A DNA stretch of 64,000 nucleotides from JACDAN01 sp036554945 (GTDB lineage Bacteria; Actinomycetota; Thermoleophilia; Gaiellales; Gaiellaceae). A program made the position numbers and the translations under genes. A model generated the notes under the pieces. The model ran no database searches, had not been told where the DNA came from, and worked only from the letters and a program-made list of their open reading frames with translations. Location: the NCBI GenBank assembly GCA_036554945.1, contig DATBMH010000069.1, positions 3,102 through 67,101 of the forward strand, read 5' to 3'. Shown in pieces: positions 40,237 through 48,066 of the stretch. Within the stretch, counting starts at the first letter, position 1, and each line of letters starts with the position of its first letter.

Positions 40237-41753
40237 GGCTCTCCTCTCAGGCGACGCTGACCGGCGTCGTCTTCGCGGCCGGCATCGGGACGCTGGCGAC
40301 CGAGATCGCTGCCTCGAGGATGCTGGCGCCGTACTTCGGCAACTCGACGATCGTGTGGGCCAACGTCATCGGCCTCACGCTCGCCTCGCTCTCCGTGGGC
40401 TACTGGCTCGGCGGGCGGGCGGCCGACCGGTGGCCGCAGGTGCGAGCGCTCGGGCTGGTCGTGGTCGCCGCGGCCTGCCTGATCGCCGTTGCGACGCTCC
40501 TGGCCCGGCCGATCCTCGACGTGTCCGTGGAGGGGCTCGACCGGGTGTCGGCCGGGGCCGCGATCGGGTCGTTCTTCGGCGTCCTCATCCTCTTCGTTCC
40601 GCCGGTGACGCTGATGGGGATGGTGGCGCCCTTCGCCATCCGGCTCGCGCTCACGGACCTCGAGAGCGCCGGGACCGTCGCGGGCCGGCTGTACGCGGTC
40701 TCGACGGTCGGGAGCCTCCTGGGGACGTTCCTGTCGGCGCTCGTCCTGATCCCGGCGATCGGCACCCAGCGGACGCTGCTGGCCTCGGCGGCGCTGATCG
40801 GCGCCACGGGCGCGATCCTGCTCGGTCGCCGCTGGTTCGTCCTCGCCGCCGGCCTCGCGGCCCTGCTGCTGATCCCGCCGGGCGCGGTGAAGGCGCAGAG
40901 CGGGCTGATCTACGAGGACGAGTCCCGGTACCAGTTCATCCAGGTCGTCGAGCGCGAAGGCGTCCGGCGCCTCTACCTCGACGAGGGCCTGGCGACGCAC
41001 TCGGTCTGGCGGCAGGACGAGGTGCTCACCGGCGGCGTCTGGGACACGTACGTCGCCGTCGTCGACCTGCTCGGGCGGATGCCGGAGCGGGTCGCGATGC
41101 TCGGGAACGCCGCCGGCACGGCGGCGCGGGCCTACGCCCGGTACTTCCCGGGGGTTCAGATCGACGGCGTCGAGCTCGACCCGGCGGTGAGCGAGGCGGG
41201 ACGGAAGTACTTCGAGATGGGAGAGATCAGCGGGCTGGCCGTCCACGACATGGACGCCCGCGCCTACCTGCGCCGCACCGACGAGCTGTACGACGTGATC
41301 GTCGTCGATGCCTACCGGCCGCCCTACGTGCCGTTCTACCTCGCGACCGAGGAGTTCTTCGAGCTCGTCCGGGACCGGCTACGGCCCGGCGGGATCGTCG
41401 CGCTCAACGTCGCGACGACGCCGGACAACCACGATCTCGCGCGGAACATCGGCGGGACGCTCGCGTCGGTGCTGCCACGCGCGTCTGCCTGGCAACCGCT
41501 GGACTTCAACCAGATCGTCATCGGCCAGGACGGCGAGCCGACGGGAAGCGTGCGGCCGACGCCCGCGGACGTCGAGCCGCTGGTCGAGGACCTGCGGGCG
41601 ACGATGCGTCCGATCGAGCCGTCCGACGACCCATGGACCGACGATCGCGCACCCGTCGAGTGGATCACCGACCGGATGATCGTCGAGTTCGCAGCCGAGG
41701 GCGGCCGCTTCGAGGAGGAGCCGCTTCCGACGGCCCCTGACGACCAGGAGTAG
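40233..41753 (+). CDS. membrane-fused spermidine synthase-like protein
   Basis: 506 residues. About eight N-terminal helices (SQATLTGVVFAAGIGTLATEI, VIGLTLASLSVGYWLGGRAADR, VPPVTLMGMVAPFAIRLAL) followed by a spermidine-synthase fold: SRYQFIQVVEREGVRRLYLDEG, VAMLGNAAGTAARAYARYFP (SAM loop), IDGVELDPAVSEAGRKYF and VIVVDAYRPPYVPFYLATEEFFELV. In classical enzymes GGGDG marks the SAM site; here GNAAGT stands in, so substrate use may differ. GTG 40233 overlaps the phosphatase stop. Polyamine synthesis is not certain. Confidence 0.88.
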   Translation: MRLSSQATLTGVVFAAGIGTLATEIAASRMLAPYFGNSTIVWANVIGLTLASLSVGYWLGGRAADRWPQVRALGLVVVAAACLIAVATLLARPILDVSVEGLDRVSAGAAIGSFFGVLILFVPPVTLMGMVAPFAIRLALTDLESAGTVAGRLYAVSTVGSLLGTFLSALVLIPAIGTQRTLLASAALIGATGAILLGRRWFVLAAGLAALLLIPPGAVKAQSGLIYEDESRYQFIQVVEREGVRRLYLDEGLATHSVWRQDEVLTGGVWDTYVAVVDLLGRMPERVAMLGNAAGTAARAYARYFPGVQIDGVELDPAVSEAGRKYFEMGEISGLAVHDMDARAYLRRTDELYDVIVVDAYRPPYVPFYLATEEFFELVRDRLRPGGIVALNVATTPDNHDLARNIGGTLASVLPRASAWQPLDFNQIVIGQDGEPTGSVRPTPADVEPLVEDLRATMRPIEPSDDPWTDDRAPVEWITDRMIVEFAAEGGRFEEEPLPTAPDDQE

Positions 41754-41780
41754 CAGGGCTTTTCTCTACACTGCCGCACG

Positions 41781-42815
41781 ATGAGGCGTGGGGTCTCGAT
41801 CTCCGTGGGAGTGCTCGCGTGCGCGGTCGCGGGCCTGGTGGCCGCTGCCGTGATCGCGTCTCCCGGGCTCTCGCAGCTTCCGATCACGACCGGCACGACG
41901 GGGACGACCACCGTCGGCACGACGACGCGCGCGCCGCAGGCCGAGCTGATCGAGCAGGGCGTCTTCGTCGGCAAGGTGGAGGTCGGCGGCATGACCCCGG
42001 GCGGCGCGAAGGTGCTCGTCCAGACCGAGTTCGACGAGGCGCTGAGCGTCGTGTTCGGGCGGAGGACGATCCTCGTGACGCCGCGGAGGCTCGGTGCGAC
42101 CGCCCGCGTGCAGCTCGCGATCGACCAGGCGCGCCGCGCGGCCCCCGGCACGCGGCTCCCGCTCTTCGTCATCCTCCGGAAGGGTGCCGTCGCCAAGTAC
42201 GTCAAGGCGCTCGGCAAGCGGCTCGACAAGCCCGCGAAGAACGCGGAGCTGAAGGGCCTCCGGCAGTCCCGCCCGTGGATCACGAAGGAGCAGACGGGCC
42301 GCGTCCTCAGGCAGCGCGCCGCGACTCGCGCCATCGTCGCCGCGCTGCGGACGCACTCCCGGGCGCCGTTCCGCATCCGCGCCCAGCGCGTCGACCCGGC
42401 CGTCACCCGCGCGCGCTTCGGCCCGATCGTCGTCATCCGCCGCGAGTCGAAGGTCCTCAACCTGTTCCGCGGGATGCGGCTCTGGAAGCGGCTCGGCGTC
42501 GCGACCGGCCAGTCGTCCTACCCGACCCCGCTGGGCCGGTACCACATCGTGACCATGCAGCGGCACCCATGGTGGTACCCGCCGGACTCCGACTGGGCCA
42601 AGGGCGAGAAGCCGGTCCCGCCCGGCCCCGGCAACCCGCTCGGGACCCGCTGGATGGGGATCAGCGCGCCGGGCGTCGGCATCCACGGGACGCCCGACCC
42701 CGCGTCGATCGGCTACTCGGCATCGCACGGATGCGTCCGGATGCGGATCCCGGAGGCGGAGTGGCTCTTCACGCGCATCAGGGTCGGCACGCCGGTCTTC
42801 ATCGTTCCGGCGTAG
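41781..42815 (+). CDS. L,D-transpeptidase (YkuD) with signal anchor
   Basis: 344 residues. Signal/anchor helix (VGVLACAVAGLVAAAVIA), Thr-rich linker (GTTGTTTVGTTTRAP), a VanW/peptidoglycan-binding-4-like region, then YkuD: RESKVLNLFRGMRLWKRL, GQSSYPTPLGRYHIVTMQ, and the catalytic VGIHGTPDPASIGYSASHGCVRM with His and Cys. These enzymes form 3-3 cross-links or attach proteins to peptidoglycan outside the membrane. ATG 41781 follows TACACT (41767-41772) by eight bases. Confidence 0.94.
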   Translation: MRRGVSISVGVLACAVAGLVAAAVIASPGLSQLPITTGTTGTTTVGTTTRAPQAELIEQGVFVGKVEVGGMTPGGAKVLVQTEFDEALSVVFGRRTILVTPRRLGATARVQLAIDQARRAAPGTRLPLFVILRKGAVAKYVKALGKRLDKPAKNAELKGLRQSRPWITKEQTGRVLRQRAATRAIVAALRTHSRAPFRIRAQRVDPAVTRARFGPIVVIRRESKVLNLFRGMRLWKRLGVATGQSSYPTPLGRYHIVTMQRHPWWYPPDSDWAKGEKPVPPGPGNPLGTRWMGISAPGVGIHGTPDPASIGYSASHGCVRMRIPEAEWLFTRIRVGTPVFIVPA

Positions 42816-42825
42816 CCTCTGGGTC

Positions 42826-43386
42826 GTGCACGCCCGTCTGAAGCTTGCGGGCCAGGCTCTCGCGGTCGCCCTCGTCGCCGGGCTCTTCGCGCTGCTCGTC
42901 TGGAAGGTCGCGACGCAGGACGAGGGCGCCGCGCGCAAGCTCGGCCGCGGCGAGGTCGTGAGCGCGCCCGGCTTCCGGCTCGACCGGCTCGACGCTCCCG
43001 GCAAGATCTCGCTCGCCGAGTACCGCGGGCGGCCGGTGGTCGTCAACTTCTGGGGCTCGTGGTGCGACCCGTGCAAGGAGGAGGCGCCGGTGCTGGAGCA
43101 GACCTGGCGCGAGTACAAGGACCGCGGGCTCGTCGTCCTCGGCGTCGACTTCCACGACCTGAAGGGCGCCGCGAGGCGGTTCGCGCGCGAGAACGACATG
43201 AGCTACCCGCTCGCCTACGACGGGCCGGGGAACACGATCTCCGACTACGGCGTCGAGGCCGCGCCCGAGACGTTCTTCGTCGCACCCGACGGCAAGCTCG
43301 TCTGCGAGCGGCTGGTCGGCGGGGTGCACATCGAGCGGAACCGCGAGCCGTACGAGGAGTGCGTCCAGGAGTTGCTCGAGGCATGA
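42826..43386 (+). CDS. resA: ResA/TlpA-type membrane-anchored thioredoxin
   Basis: 186 residues. N-terminal anchor (AVALVAGLFALLVWKVA), then AlkC/TlpA fold: APGFRLDRLDAPGKISLAEYRG, VVNFWGSWCDPCKEEAPVLEQ (CxxC) and the cis-proline strand APETFFVAPDGKLV. ResA reduces the apocytochrome c CxxCH cysteines outside the membrane. It leads a ResA-CcmH-CcdA cluster with coupled overlaps. GTG 42826. Confidence 0.9.
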   Translation: MHARLKLAGQALAVALVAGLFALLVWKVATQDEGAARKLGRGEVVSAPGFRLDRLDAPGKISLAEYRGRPVVVNFWGSWCDPCKEEAPVLEQTWREYKDRGLVVLGVDFHDLKGAARRFARENDMSYPLAYDGPGNTISDYGVEAAPETFFVAPDGKLVCERLVGGVHIERNREPYEECVQELLEA

Positions 43387-43844
43387 GGGGCCTCGCGGTG
43401 ATCGTCGCGGCTCTCGCGCTCGCGGGGCCCGCGGCCGCTGCGTGCCCGACGCTCGCCGACCTGGAGGGCGAGGTGATGTGCCCGCAGTGCAAGACGACGC
43501 TCGACCAGTCGGACGCTCCGGTCGCGCGGGACATCAAGCGCTTCATCCAGGAGCGGGCGGAGGCATGCGTGCCGGAGGGTCAGATCAAGGACGAGCTCGT
43601 GGCGCAGTTCGGGCCGGCCGTGCTCGCGGCGCCCCCGCGCGAGGGGATCCACTGGGTCGCGTGGCTCCTGCCGCTGGTTGGGCTGCTCGCGGGCGGCGTG
43701 GTCGTCTCGCTGCTCGTCTGGCGCTGGAGCCGGAGCCGCGCAGTGGCCGAGCCGGAGGCGCCCCAGAACGGGCGTCCGCCGCTCGACCCGGAGCTCGAGC
43801 GCCGGCTCGACCGCGAGCTCGCTCGCTTCGATGACGGCCGCTGA
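43383..43844 (+). CDS. ccmH: CcmH/CycL-type cytochrome c maturation protein
   Basis: 153 residues. Signal peptide (AVIVAALALAGPAAA), CcmH domain with redox motif EVMCPQCKTTLDQSD (variant of LRCPxCQ), VARDIKRFIQERAEACVPEGQIKDELVAQFG, then a helix (WVAWLLPLVGLLAGGVVVSLLVW) and a cytoplasmic tail. It binds apocytochrome c and heme-loaded CcmE in system I. ATG 43383 overlaps the ResA stop (ATGA); the 3' end overlaps ccdA by 14 nt. Confidence 0.88.
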   Translation: MRGLAVIVAALALAGPAAAACPTLADLEGEVMCPQCKTTLDQSDAPVARDIKRFIQERAEACVPEGQIKDELVAQFGPAVLAAPPREGIHWVAWLLPLVGLLAGGVVVSLLVWRWSRSRAVAEPEAPQNGRPPLDPELERRLDRELARFDDGR

Positions 43845-44541
43845 GCTCCCCCTCGCGTTCCTCGCGGGCCTGCTCTCGATCATCACGCCGTGCGTGCTGC
43901 CGCTGGTGCCCGGCTACCTCTCGGCCGTGTCGGCGGTGGAGGCGGACCGGCTCGGCGAGCCCGGTGTTGGCTCCCGTGTGGCGCGCTCGAGCGTGCCGTT
44001 CATCGTCGGATTCACGACGGTGTTCGTCGTGCTCGGGGCCGCGGCGGCGACGGTCGGAGGTGCGCTGGACGCGAACCGCCGTGCCGAGCTGGCAGGCCTC
44101 GCGCTCGTGATCCTCGGGCTCGCGTTCCTCGGACTGCTCCCGTGGCCCGAGCGGCTCGTAGCGCCGGAGCTGCTGGTCAAGGCGCATCGGCGCGGATCAG
44201 GGCTCTTGCTGGGCGCCGCCTTCGCGGTCTGCGCGGCGCCGTGCATCGGCACCGTCCTCGCGTCCGTCCTGGTCCTGGCCGGGAGTGCGGAGGAGGTGCT
44301 CGAGGGCTCGGCCATCCTGGCCGCGTACTCGGCCGGGCTGGCGCTGGCGTTCGTCCTCGCCGCCGTCGCCTTCGTGCGCGCGATGAGCGCGTTCCGGTGG
44401 TTGCGGGACCACTACATGGTGATCCGGATCGTGAGCGGCGTCGCGCTCGTCCTCCTCGGCCTCGCTTTCTTCTTCCACCGCGACGGCTGGATCCGCGTTG
44501 GCTTCGACCGGGCCCTCGACCTCGTAGGCCTCGGCACCTAG
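43831..44541 (+). CDS. ccdA: CcdA-type thiol-disulfide transporter
   Basis: 236 residues, six helices. LAFLAGLLSIITPCVLPLVPGYLSAVS holds the first redox Cys-Pro, GAAFAVCAAPCIGTVLASVL the second (here CAAPC); the two cysteines of the DsbD beta core are present. It passes electrons from cytoplasmic thioredoxin to ResA. ATG 43831 is used; the longer upstream frame is antisense to nothing but overlaps ccmH. Confidence 0.92.
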   Translation: MTAAELPLAFLAGLLSIITPCVLPLVPGYLSAVSAVEADRLGEPGVGSRVARSSVPFIVGFTTVFVVLGAAAATVGGALDANRRAELAGLALVILGLAFLGLLPWPERLVAPELLVKAHRRGSGLLLGAAFAVCAAPCIGTVLASVLVLAGSAEEVLEGSAILAAYSAGLALAFVLAAVAFVRAMSAFRWLRDHYMVIRIVSGVALVLLGLAFFFHRDGWIRVGFDRALDLVGLGT

Positions 44542-44567
44542 GGACGGCCCCACCGCCCGCAGGGACC

Positions 44568-44731
44568 TGTCCTGGTGCCAGGTACGCGGCCAGGGCCGTA
44601 AGGACGGGGCTTCGGCGGCTGATTCCTCACTGCAGAGTGATTGGGCGAGATTTCGCGGGAGGTCGCGCGGAGGCCGAGTTGGCCGCGCGAGGCGTGTCCG
44701 GGTGCCAGGCACCAGGACGCGGCTGGAAGGG
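44568..44731 (+). repeat. pair of direct repeats with palindromic GTGCCAGG(C)AC core
   Basis: TGTCC-TGGTGCCAGGTACGCGGC (44568-44590) and TGTCC-GGGTGCCAGGCACCAGGACGCGGC (44695-44723) are imperfect direct repeats, each with an internal palindrome around TGCCAGG. A hairpin TCACT-GCAG-AGTGA (about 44627-44640) lies between. This fills the 190-nt gap between ccdA and the DUF309 gene; no coding signal is seen there. Confidence 0.6.
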
Positions 44732-45064
44732 CTACGGGTCGAGTGGAGGGGGCAGGTCGAGCGAGCCGGAGTCGAGGACCCGCTGCGCTGCCTCGAGGCG
44801 GGCCAGGACGGCCGCGACGTCCACGCCCCGGTGCGCCGGCGCGAAGGGCCCGAGCCGCCGCGCGGCCTTCGCGAGCTGGCGCTCGCACCCGGGACGGTTC
44901 CCGCGCCCGGCGTGGTGCCAGGCGACGGCCACGTGGACGAGGCCCTGGAAGAAATCCTTCTCCGCCGGCTCCGCCGCCCGCCACGCCTCTTCGAGCTCCT
45001 CGTGCGCCTCGAAGTACTCGCCGCGCCGGATCAGCTCGAGGCCGTCTCTCAACCACGCGTCCAC
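44732..45064 (-). CDS. DUF309 family protein
   Basis: 110 residues. DGLELIRRGEYFEAHEELEEAWR, KDFFQGLVHVAVAWHHAGRGN and GCERQLAKAARRL are the DUF309 signatures (helical, with His/Glu pattern suggesting metal binding). Function unknown. GTG 45064 follows AACACT (complement of 45072-45077) by seven bases. A longer open frame upstream is antisense to the next gene. Confidence 0.87.
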   Translation of the reverse strand: MDAWLRDGLELIRRGEYFEAHEELEEAWRAAEPAEKDFFQGLVHVAVAWHHAGRGNRPGCERQLAKAARRLGPFAPAHRGVDVAAVLARLEAAQRVLDSGSLDLPPPLDP

Positions 45065-45071
45065 GGAGCGG

Positions 45072-45082
45072 AGTGTTACCCT
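45072..45082. promoter_or_regulatory. back-to-back -10 elements, DUF309 and receiver-like genes
   Basis: AACACT on the minus strand (complement of 45072-45077) and TACCCT on the plus strand (45077-45082) overlap by one base, at seven and nine bases from the two GTG starts. Only 27 nt separate the genes, so both -35 regions must lie inside the opposite coding sequence. Confidence 0.5.
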
Positions 45083-45091
45083 CGAAGCGGC

Positions 45092-45397
45092 GTGGCGACG
45101 ATCCTGCTCGAAGGCGTCGACCTCTTCATCCGCGGCAAGCTGGAAGCGACCCTTCAAGGGCACCACTTCGTCACCAACGACTCGGTGGACCCTCCGGACC
45201 TCGTGATCGCGGACGTCGGCCGGACCGATCCGGACGAGGTCGCGGACCTGTATCCCGACGTGCCGATCCTCGGCTTCACCAACCACAAGGACACGGCCGG
45301 CCTGCGGCGTGCGCACGAGGCCGGGTTCGACCAGGTGGTCGCAAAGTCCGCCCTCACCGAGCGTGCCCCTGAGCTCGTCGAATCGCTGATCCCCTAG
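45092..45397 (+). CDS. small receiver-like protein
   Basis: 101 residues with a CheY-like layout: TILLEGVDLFIRGKLEATLQG, PDLVIADVGRTDPDEVADLYPDVPILGFTNHKD and GFDQVVAKSALTERAPELV. Asp in VIADVG would be the phosphoacceptor and Lys in VVAKS the conserved lysine, but the acidic pair near the N-terminus is missing (LLEGVD), so it may be an unphosphorylated pseudo-receiver. GTG 45092. Confidence 0.7.
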   Translation: MATILLEGVDLFIRGKLEATLQGHHFVTNDSVDPPDLVIADVGRTDPDEVADLYPDVPILGFTNHKDTAGLRRAHEAGFDQVVAKSALTERAPELVESLIP

Positions 45398-45412
45398 CTA
45401 GGATCGCCCGTC

Positions 45413-45724
<312 letters not shown>

Positions 45725-45773
45725 ACCCCGAGCGGAGCGGGTACGAGCCCTCCGGACGACAAAGGAGGGTCAC

Positions 45774-46109
45774 ATGCCGCAACGAGCCTGGAGCAACAAG
45801 CGCGAACGGCAGTACGAGCACATCAAGGACAGCGCCAAGGAGCGCGGCGCCTCGACGAAGAGAGCCAAGGAGATCGCGGCCCGCACCGTCAACAAGGAGC
45901 GGGCGCGCTCCGGCGAGGCGCGGACGTCCTCACGGAGCTCCCGTCAGGACATGTCCTCGAGCCGCCGGGGCGGGCAGCGGTCGGGCACGAACCGACCCAA
46001 GGGCCGGACGAAGGAGCAGCTCTACAACGAGGCCCGGAGCATGGGGATCGAGGGACGCTCGAAGATGAACAAGGAGCAGCTGCAGCGTGCGGTCGATCGC
46101 AGGAAGTAA
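45774..46109 (+). CDS. small basic protein with C-terminal Rho-N/SAP-like helix pair
   Basis: 111 residues. The N-terminal half (QRAWSNKRERQYEHIKDSA, AKEIAARTVNKERARSGEAR) matches a small actinobacterial family often annotated plasmid stabilization protein. A Ser/Arg-rich linker leads to TKEQLYNEARSMGIEGRSKMNKEQLQRAV, like Rho N-terminal domains. Nucleic-acid binding is plausible. ATG 45774 has a strong AAAGGAGGG. No antitoxin partner is nearby. Confidence 0.8.
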   Translation: MPQRAWSNKRERQYEHIKDSAKERGASTKRAKEIAARTVNKERARSGEARTSSRSSRQDMSSSRRGGQRSGTNRPKGRTKEQLYNEARSMGIEGRSKMNKEQLQRAVDRRK

Positions 46110-46155
46110 TCGCACGCGGCGAGACGGGGGCGGGAGACTATCCTTCCCGGCTCGC

Positions 46156-46854
46156 GTGCGCCCGAAGACGCTCGACCACGTCGCCTACTGGCTCGACGAC
46201 CGCGACCGGATCGCGGACTTCGTCACGAGCCATCTCGGCATGCACGTCATCGAGCGGACCGACCGCTTCACGCTCGTCGGCTCCGACGCGCGCAAGGGGA
46301 AGCTGACGCTGTTCGACGCCGAGGGCCCGCGCGAGCGCGGGGCTCTCAAGCACGTCGCGCTGCGCGTGAACGACCTCGACGCCGCCCTCGCGGAGCTCCC
46401 GGAGGACCTCGACGTCGAACGGGCCAACGGCACCGCGCTCTTCGAGGCAGGCGACGACATCGTCCTCGGCCTGGTGGAGGCGCCGACCGAGACCGAGTAC
46501 GACCTCGACCACGTCGCGCTCTTCTCCGCGGATCCCGAGGCGACGGCGCAGCGCTACCGCGACTACGGCTTCGCGGCCGCGGAGCCGAGCACGGCCGGCG
46601 CGCCGCGCGTCGAGGTTGCCGGCGCCTACGTCGAGTTCCACCAGGGCGATCCCGGCGACCCGGAGCAGCCGCTCTTGAACCATCTCGCCGTCCTCGTCGA
46701 CTCCGCGGAGGACCACCGCGTGGCGGCGGAGGAGCGCGAGATCGAGGTGCAGGACTTCGTCGACGCGCCGAACACGCTCGCCGTGTTCGTGTGGCTGCCC
46801 GAGCGCGTGCGGCTCGAGTACGTCGAGCACAAGCCGACGTTCGCCCTCAAATAG
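46156..46854 (+). CDS. VOC (glyoxalase/dioxygenase-fold) protein, two modules
   Basis: 232 residues with two beta-alpha-beta-beta-beta pairs: KTLDHVAYWLDDRDRIADFVTSHLGMHVIER, ERGALKHVALRVNDLDAAL, then YDLDHVALFSADPEATAQRYRDYGF and NHLAVLVDSAED. His and Glu residues for a metal site are present (LDHVAY, LKHVAL, RLEYVEH). Reaction unknown. GTG 46156 lies 11 nt after TATCCT. The TAG stop overlaps the putative ATA start of the FAD gene. Confidence 0.85.
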   Translation: MRPKTLDHVAYWLDDRDRIADFVTSHLGMHVIERTDRFTLVGSDARKGKLTLFDAEGPRERGALKHVALRVNDLDAALAELPEDLDVERANGTALFEAGDDIVLGLVEAPTETEYDLDHVALFSADPEATAQRYRDYGFAAAEPSTAGAPRVEVAGAYVEFHQGDPGDPEQPLLNHLAVLVDSAEDHRVAAEEREIEVQDFVDAPNTLAVFVWLPERVRLEYVEHKPTFALK

Positions 46855-47861
46855 CCGTTCTCCGGATCGCGGGCGCCGGCATGGCCGGCCTGGTCGCCGC
46901 GGCCCGCGCGCGCGAGCTGGGCGCCGAGCCGGTCGTCTACGAGAAGGGGACGCGCGCCGGTGGCTCGATGCTCCTCTCGAGCGGGTTCGTGTGGCGGTAC
47001 CGCTCGCTCGAGCTCTTCCGCGAGCAGTGCCCCGGCGGCGACCCCGCGCTCCAGCGGCTGATCGTCGAGCGGTTCGACGACGCGCTCGACTGGCTCGAGG
47101 CGTCCGGCGTCCGGCTGATCACGCGGGAGACGGGCAACCCGCTCACCGTCGGCGCCCGCTTCGACCCTCAGCAGCTCGTGGACGCGCTGGCCCGCGACGT
47201 CCGCCTCGGGGAGACCACCGGCGAGCCGGCGATCCTCGCCACCGGGGGCTTCCCGGTGCGCCTCGCCCGCGAGCGCGGCCTGCTCCTGCGCGCGAACCCA
47301 TGGAGCGAGGGCGACGGGCTCGACTTCGCCCGGGAGCGGGGCGCGGCGATCGCCGGCGACCTCGACGAGTTCTACGGCCGCGCGATGCCCGCCTTGGACC
47401 GGCTGGAGGAGGACGACTTCGTTCGGCTGAGCCAGCTGTACGCCCGCTTCGCGACCGTGACGTCGGAAGACGGATCGGAGCGCCTCTCCGGCACGCCGAG
47501 CTGGTCCGAGATCGACGTCGCGCAGCAGCTCGCCCGCTGGCCGGGCGGCCGCGGCTGGCTGACCGTCGAGCACGCGGCCCTCGCCGAGCGGGTCCGGCAG
47601 CGGACCGTGGGAGAGATGGTCGAGGCGGCGCGCGAGGCGGGTGCACGGGTCGACGAGGACGACGGACGCATCCGCGTGCTGGTCCGGGCCGCCGTCACGC
47701 AGACGCTCGGCGGGATCCGCGTGGACGAGCGCGCGCAGGCCGCCGACCGGCTCTACGCGGCGGGCGCCGACGTCGGAGGCATCTCCACGGGAGGCTGGTC
47801 GAGCGGCCTCGCAACCGCGCTCGTGCTGGGACTGGTTGCCGCCGAGTCCGCGGTCGGCTAG
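46851..47861 (+). CDS. FAD-dependent dehydrogenase-like protein, apparent ATA start
   Basis: 336 residues if started at ATA 46851: AVLRIAGAGMAGLVAAARARELGAEPVVYEKGTRAGGS is a clean N-terminal FAD Rossmann fold (GxGxxG). PAILATGGFPVRLA, ANPWSEGDGLDFARERGAAIAG and LYAAGADVGGISTGGWSSGLATALVLG match fumarate reductase/3-ketosteroid dehydrogenase flavoproteins, which are usually longer (450-560), so the substrate domain is reduced. No ATG, GTG or TTG lies between GTG 46791 (inside the VOC gene, adding 20 odd residues) and the ATG within the motif. ATA overlaps the VOC stop as ATAG. Confidence 0.78.
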   Translation: MAVLRIAGAGMAGLVAAARARELGAEPVVYEKGTRAGGSMLLSSGFVWRYRSLELFREQCPGGDPALQRLIVERFDDALDWLEASGVRLITRETGNPLTVGARFDPQQLVDALARDVRLGETTGEPAILATGGFPVRLARERGLLLRANPWSEGDGLDFARERGAAIAGDLDEFYGRAMPALDRLEEDDFVRLSQLYARFATVTSEDGSERLSGTPSWSEIDVAQQLARWPGGRGWLTVEHAALAERVRQRTVGEMVEAAREAGARVDEDDGRIRVLVRAAVTQTLGGIRVDERAQAADRLYAAGADVGGISTGGWSSGLATALVLGLVAAESAVG

Positions 47862-48055
47862 GCGGGCGGGGGCTGCAGGTACGCGCAGCGGCGCGCGTCG
47901 CCCGGCAACGGGGACGGCGCGATCCGCGTGACCTGCTGGCGCCCCTCCTCGAGGTCGAGCCAGGTGCCGACCGACGGCAGCTCGCCGTCCTGCTCGCGGA
48001 GCTCGTAGCCCGTCGCCTTCCAGACGAAGAGGAGGTGCTTCTCGGGCGTCGCCAT
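47858..48055 (-). CDS. short conserved-looking protein, unknown function
   Basis: 65 residues: MATPEKHLLFVWKATGYELREQDGELPSVGTWLDLEEGRQQVTRIAPSPLP-type beta-rich sequence ending CAYLQPPPA. Hydrophobic/charged alternation and single-domain length suggest a small beta fold. ATG 48055. Its stop overlaps the convergent FAD gene stop by four bases; 11 nt upstream ends the histidine kinase gene, so it may be third in that operon. Confidence 0.62.
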   Translation of the reverse strand: MATPEKHLLFVWKATGYELREQDGELPSVGTWLDLEEGRQQVTRIAPSPLPGDARRCAYLQPPPA

Positions 48056-48066
48056 GCGCGCGAACC

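Noticed and set aside
45774..46109. Plasmid stabilization or toxin-antitoxin locus
   Set aside because: The name comes from family annotation only; no partner toxin or antitoxin gene or plasmid feature lies nearby.
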